Below, piece by piece: positions 62,468-64,000 of a stretch of DNA of 64,000 bases (positions are counted from its first letter, which is position 1; the number at the start of each line of letters is the position of its first letter). Location of the stretch: positions 62,001-126,000 of the forward strand of contig NZ_JAQNCY010000012.1 of the NCBI RefSeq assembly GCF_028368855.1, written 5' to 3'. The notes under the pieces were generated by a model. That model searched no databases. It had not been told where the DNA came from and saw only the letters and a list, made by a program, of their open reading frames with translations. Position numbers and translations under genes: made by a program. The stretch comes from Leisingera sp. SS27 (GTDB taxonomy: Bacteria > Pseudomonadota > Alphaproteobacteria > Rhodobacterales > Rhodobacteraceae).

Positions 62468-64000
62468 ATGACTGGTATGAAATCGTTTTTTCGGACTCTG
62501 TTGCGAACGAGGGCATCGGCCGGCAAAGAGAAAAGTTTACTATCGCGCCTGGTCGGTGACAGCCTGATTACTCAACGGAAGTACTACGGCATTTCGATTG
62601 CGGCTATGATAGTTGTATCGGTGACAGCGGCGCTCACGGCCTATCTGATGGAGGGCATTGTCGATTCGCTGACGGCGACCGACAACCGTGCGCAGGTCTT
62701 CCTTGTTGCCTTTGCTGTTGTCGTAGTATTCGCGGTGAAGGGGCTAGCGACGTATGTTCAACTGGTTTTCATGGCACGTGCCGGCAACCGGATTATCGCT
62801 GATCAGCAGAAAAAGACGTTTGAGAAGCTTCTTGATCACGGAGTTTCCTACTTCACGCTGACCGAGTCATCGGATCTGCTGACACGATTGACACATGGAG
62901 CGCAGCAAGCGCGGCGGGTGGTCGATCTGCTAGTAACCTCGGTGGTTCGTGATACGCTGACTTTGATAGGGCTTCTGGCTGTGATGTTCTATCAACAACC
63001 AGTGCTATCCTTGATCTGTCTTTTCATTGGCCCGATGGCCATTCTGGGCGTGCGCTCGCTGTTGAAGCGCGTGAGAGAATTGATGCAGCAGGAAATGATG
63101 TCCCTGGCTGAGATTATCAAGGTAGTGCAGGAAACCGCGCAGGGCATTCAAGTCATCAAGGTGTTCTCGCTTGAGGAGCGCATGGCGCAGCGCATGAGTG
63201 GCGCAGTGCGCCAGGTCGAAAATCGCGCAAATTCGATTATCCGCCTTGAGGCCATCACCAGTCCGCTGATGGAAACTCTGGCTGGTTTCGCAATCGCTGC
63301 TGTGGTGGCTCTGAGCGCTTTGAACCTGTTCGGTGCGACCCCGCCCACTGCCGGGCAGCTGATGTCCTTCGTCACTGCGCTGCTAATGGCTTATGAACCG
63401 GCTAAGAGATTGTCGCGTATGCGAATTTCTTTGGAAGCAGGGTTGATCGGCGTTAAAATGATGTACGATCTGCTCGATTATCAGGAAGATCTGGTTGAGC
63501 AGCCGGATGCGTTGGATCTGCCTGAAGGGCCTGGCAGGGTTGTTTTTGAAGACGTGCAGTTCGGATATGATAACGGAGCCCCAGTGCTCAGAGGACTCAA
63601 CTTGGAGTTTGAGCCAGGCAAAGTGACAGCCCTTGTCGGTCCCTCGGGAGGAGGGAAGTCGACGATCCTGAATTTGGCTATGCGGCTTTATGATCCAAGC
63701 GCCGGGGCAGTACGTATTGATGGACAGGACTTGGCTAGCGCAAAGTTCCAGTCTATTCGTCAGCGGATTTCTTTCGTCGGGCAGAACACCTTCCTTTTCG
63801 CCGATAGCGTGATGGAGAATATCCGCCTCAGCCGTCCCGGTGCCAGCGATGAAGATGTGATAGAGGCAGCCAAGGCAGCCAACGCGCATGATTTCATCGA
63901 AAAGCTGCCGCAGGGATATCACACTCCTGTAGGGGAGAACGGCAGTTTCCTGTCTGGGGGGCAGAAGCAGCGGCTTTCAATCGCTCGGGCAATGCTGCGT
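62468..64000 (+). CDS. ABC exporter, MsbA/type-1 fused TMD-NBD (partial, right end off window)
   Basis: The frame opens at an ATG (62468, or 62477) and runs 511 codons off the window with no stop. A six-helix ABC_membrane domain occupies roughly residues 30-340. The NBD begins near 355: Walker A LVGPSGGGKSTILNLAM, Q-loop ISFVGQNTFLF and ABC signature SFLSGGQKQRLSIARAML. It fits exporters of lipid-linked sugars, lipids or drugs. It follows polysaccharide genes, so it may export a cell-surface product. It stops just before Walker B. Confidence 0.92.
   Translation, partial: MTGMKSFFRTLLRTRASAGKEKSLLSRLVGDSLITQRKYYGISIAAMIVVSVTAALTAYLMEGIVDSLTATDNRAQVFLVAFAVVVVFAVKGLATYVQLVFMARAGNRIIADQQKKTFEKLLDHGVSYFTLTESSDLLTRLTHGAQQARRVVDLLVTSVVRDTLTLIGLLAVMFYQQPVLSLICLFIGPMAILGVRSLLKRVRELMQQEMMSLAEIIKVVQETAQGIQVIKVFSLEERMAQRMSGAVRQVENRANSIIRLEAITSPLMETLAGFAIAAVVALSALNLFGATPPTAGQLMSFVTALLMAYEPAKRLSRMRISLEAGLIGVKMMYDLLDYQEDLVEQPDALDLPEGPGRVVFEDVQFGYDNGAPVLRGLNLEFEPGKVTALVGPSGGGKSTILNLAMRLYDPSAGAVRIDGQDLASAKFQSIRQRISFVGQNTFLFADSVMENIRLSRPGASDEDVIEAAKAANAHDFIEKLPQGYHTPVGENGSFLSGGQKQRLSIARAMLR

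Noticed and set aside
1-64000. tRNA, rRNA, CRISPR arrays, insertion sequences or prophage
   Set aside because: I saw no tRNA T-arm signature, repeat-spacer pattern, transposase, integrase or phage structural gene.

Overview
The window is about 64 kb of high-GC chromosomal DNA from an alphaproteobacterium, most likely a marine Rhodobacterales (Roseobacter group; the gene order and protein sequences resemble Leisingera, Phaeobacter and Ruegeria). This rests on recognition, not on a search: a rarD-type permease next to dnaA, an IalB-family protein, a DUF3035 lipoprotein before an M16 peptidase pair, a ReAII-type asparaginase, a serC leader RNA candidate before serC-serA, and mutM/ubiE/ubiB together. 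I see no tRNA or rRNA gene, CRISPR array, phage or insertion sequence. The window cuts a WYL regulator on the left and an ABC exporter on the right.

Layout. 0-8 kb: WYL regulator divergent from a GST gene, DUF1801, then a tightly packed minus-strand operon dapE-GNAT-DUF2064-rnr, and a periplasmic-binding-domain ion channel (GluR0-like). 8-14 kb: HutD and HutF (histidine degradation), dapD, a GntR regulator with a threonine/serine dehydratase, and a LOG-family nucleosidase. 14-21 kb: an RTX M10 metalloprotease, rlmN, two small exported proteins (LprI-like and IalB), asparaginase, an ArsR-SRPBCC-YCII operon and a TSUP permease. 21-25 kb: serB divergent from serC-serA. 25-32 kb: a small membrane protein, a PP1-like phosphatase, kbl-tdh (threonine catabolism), a VOC protein, a cold-shock protein, an XRE-cupin regulator and a thiolase. 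32-37.4 kb: a sensory cluster with a receiver protein, a histidine kinase, a PAS fragment, a CheR-PAS protein, a degenerate CheB piece and a second receiver. 37.7-45 kb: ubiB-ubiE, mutM, enoyl-CoA hydratase, rpsT, dnaA, rarD. 45-58.7 kb: glycosidase/rbfA, dapB, an SDHAF4 homologue, an RsmB-like methyltransferase, a heparinase-like protein, purH, lspA, DUF3035, two M16 peptidases, pnp. 58.8-64 kb: a surface-polysaccharide-like segment (GT2, RgpF-like, ATP-grasp, ABC exporter).

How the genes work together. Three lysine/meso-diaminopimelate genes (dapB, dapD, dapE) lie in the window but apart from each other. The whole phosphoserine pathway (serA, serC, serB) sits around one divergent promoter region, and kbl-tdh can return threonine to glycine. 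rnr, pnp, rbfA, rlmN and the RsmB-like gene serve RNA turnover and ribosome maturation.

Most notable observations. (1) The CheB/CheR/PAS gene in the sensory cluster seems to be one ancestral gene broken by an in-frame TAA, an internal CheB deletion and a one-base frameshift. (2) Four GGTGYAC-type repeats spaced exactly 11 bp apart lie between the XRE-cupin regulator and the thiolase. (3) The GluR0-like channel has a non-K+ selectivity-filter sequence. (4) Tdh has lost all four structural-zinc cysteines. (5) A ~26-nt intergenic motif recurs at three sites. (6) A predicted cytoplasmic heparinase II/III-family protein is embedded in a housekeeping purH-lspA run.
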